Source of the DNA: Chloroflexi bacterium HGW-Chloroflexi-4
Lineage (GTDB): Bacteria > Chloroflexota > Anaerolineae > Anaerolineales > Anaerolineaceae
Assembly (NCBI GenBank): GCA_002840715.1
Contig: PHBW01000002.1
Span: forward strand, 1-64,000
Length of the DNA: 64,000 nt
Reading direction: 5' to 3'
In this document: piece after piece, positions 63,336 through 64,000 of the stretch
Numbering within the stretch: the first letter of the stretch is position 1
How the letters are laid out: every line of letters starts with the position of its first letter
Position numbers and translations under genes: made by a program
Notes under the pieces: model-generated
Databases searched by the model: none
What the model saw: only the letters and a program-made list of their open reading frames with translations
Told to the model about the DNA's origin: nothing

Positions 63336-64000
63336 ATGGATTTAGTGGACAAAAAATCCGTGAAAAATCTTAAGCAACCAATAATCGAATGGCTCAAATC
63401 ACAACTAGACAGCCAGGTTGAGATCATTGAAGCTGTCCCTTTACTTGGCAGCACTTCTTCAGATCTCTTTACCCTTCAAATCCGTGAGAAATCTCGGGAT
63501 TATCAATTGGTGCTGCGCCTGTTAACCAATCATGAATGGCTGCTAACAGAACCCGATTTGGCAGACCATGAGGCGGCTGCGCTAAATTTGGCAAAACAAA
63601 GTGGCTTGTCTGTGCCAGAGGTAATCGCGTGGGATGCTCATGGTGGAAGTTGTGGTATCCCAGCCGTTTTGATGACCGCCGTTCCGGGAAAAGTAAATTT
63701 GCAGCCATTGGATTTTGACAGTTGGCTCAAACAAATGGCCGAAGTGCTTAATCCACTGCACGCTCTGGATGCGGCAGATTTCGGCTGGCAATATTATAGT
63801 TATAACAAAGTGACAACCCTCACCCCCCCTGCGTGGACCAAGCACCCAGACATGTGGCAGCACGCCATTGAAATCGTCAACCAGCCACCGCCAGCCACAA
63901 AAAACTGCTACATCCACCGTGATTACCATCCCATGAACACTCTTTGGCAAGGTGAGTCCTTGAGCGGTGTAGTGGATTGGGTGAATGCATGCCGCGGACC
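63336..64000 (+). CDS. Aminoglycoside phosphotransferase family kinase (partial)
   Basis: Open frame of at least 221 codons running off the window end. N-terminal lobe: VEIIEAVPLLGSTSSDLFTL and YQLVLRLLTNHEW (the strand with the usual ATP-site Lys/Arg). Catalytic loop: YIHRDYHPMNTLW near 193-205 with His-x-Asp and Asn; VVDWVNACRGP carries the metal Asp. This is the APH/choline-kinase fold. Substrates range from drugs to small metabolites. AAGGACGG lies 5 nt before the ATG and the gap to the GyrI-like frame is 11 nt, so it belongs to the PadR operon. Confidence 0.85.
   Translation, partial: MDLVDKKSVKNLKQPIIEWLKSQLDSQVEIIEAVPLLGSTSSDLFTLQIREKSRDYQLVLRLLTNHEWLLTEPDLADHEAAALNLAKQSGLSVPEVIAWDAHGGSCGIPAVLMTAVPGKVNLQPLDFDSWLKQMAEVLNPLHALDAADFGWQYYSYNKVTTLTPPAWTKHPDMWQHAIEIVNQPPPATKNCYIHRDYHPMNTLWQGESLSGVVDWVNACRG

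Overview
The window is a bacterial chromosome segment of moderate to low G+C. The style and gene content fit an anaerobic, fermentative Chloroflexota, probably Anaerolineae-like: an F420-type deazaflavin reductase, bi-domain dehydrogenases and heparinase-like proteins in exopolysaccharide clusters, a GH4/ChbG amino-sugar operon, PadR regulators paired with HAAS or GyrI-like partners, and frequent TTG/GTG starts. This placement is inference; there is no rRNA or other phylogenetic marker. I found no tRNA, rRNA, CRISPR array or complete mobile element.

Layout. (1) 1-9388: AT-rich exopolysaccharide cluster: the end of a heparinase II/III protein, three GT4-type glycosyltransferases, an O-antigen ligase-like polymerase, a sugar-nucleotide epimerase/dehydratase, a WcaF-like acetyltransferase and, convergent, a bi-domain oxidoreductase. 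(2) 9605-12061: an orphan tyrosine recombinase, two small membrane proteins and a LysE exporter. (3) 12112-14649: a chemoreceptor whose sugar-binding-protein fold appears cytoplasmic and circularly permuted, the most unusual gene here. (4) 15047-17876: SufS-type desulfurase, membrane-anchored DsbA-like protein and HAD phosphatase in one operon. (5) 17957-24418: small membrane and LURP-one proteins, then a TspO-like protein, a DUF1295 reductase and a tight NTF2-like/SDR/CrtI-like series suggesting lipid or isoprenoid redox chemistry.

(6) 24572-30741: amino-sugar utilisation. A SIS-domain deaminase/isomerase diverges from an operon of LacI regulator, GH4 6-phospho-glycosidase, BadF-type GlcNAc kinase and ChbG deacetylase. 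The operon has a near-consensus promoter followed directly by two LacI-type operators. No transporter is present. (7) 30803-43960: a sulfatase-like membrane protein, a PadR-flavodoxin-membrane protein operon, a REC-PAS-histidine kinase, VOC and DUF1801 proteins, an ABC-F ATPase, a PadR-HAAS pair and a CPBP protease. (8) 44219-52859: a TolB-like lipoprotein, a DUF4405-DUF2202 operon, a cupin, a second sulfatase-like paralogue, a GNAT enzyme, a BrkB-type protein and another lipoprotein.

(9) 52993-59095: a second AT-rich envelope-polysaccharide cluster (DUF2142 protein, flippase-like protein, polysaccharide pyruvyl transferase, FrhB-like protein, GT2). (10) 59169-64000: an F420-type reductase, a Cys-rich ferredoxin, a thioesterase, and a PadR operon with two GyrI-like genes, the second broken by an in-frame TAG, followed by an aminoglycoside-phosphotransferase-like kinase cut by the window edge. 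Two of the three PadR genes have promoters whose spacing predicts leaderless transcripts.
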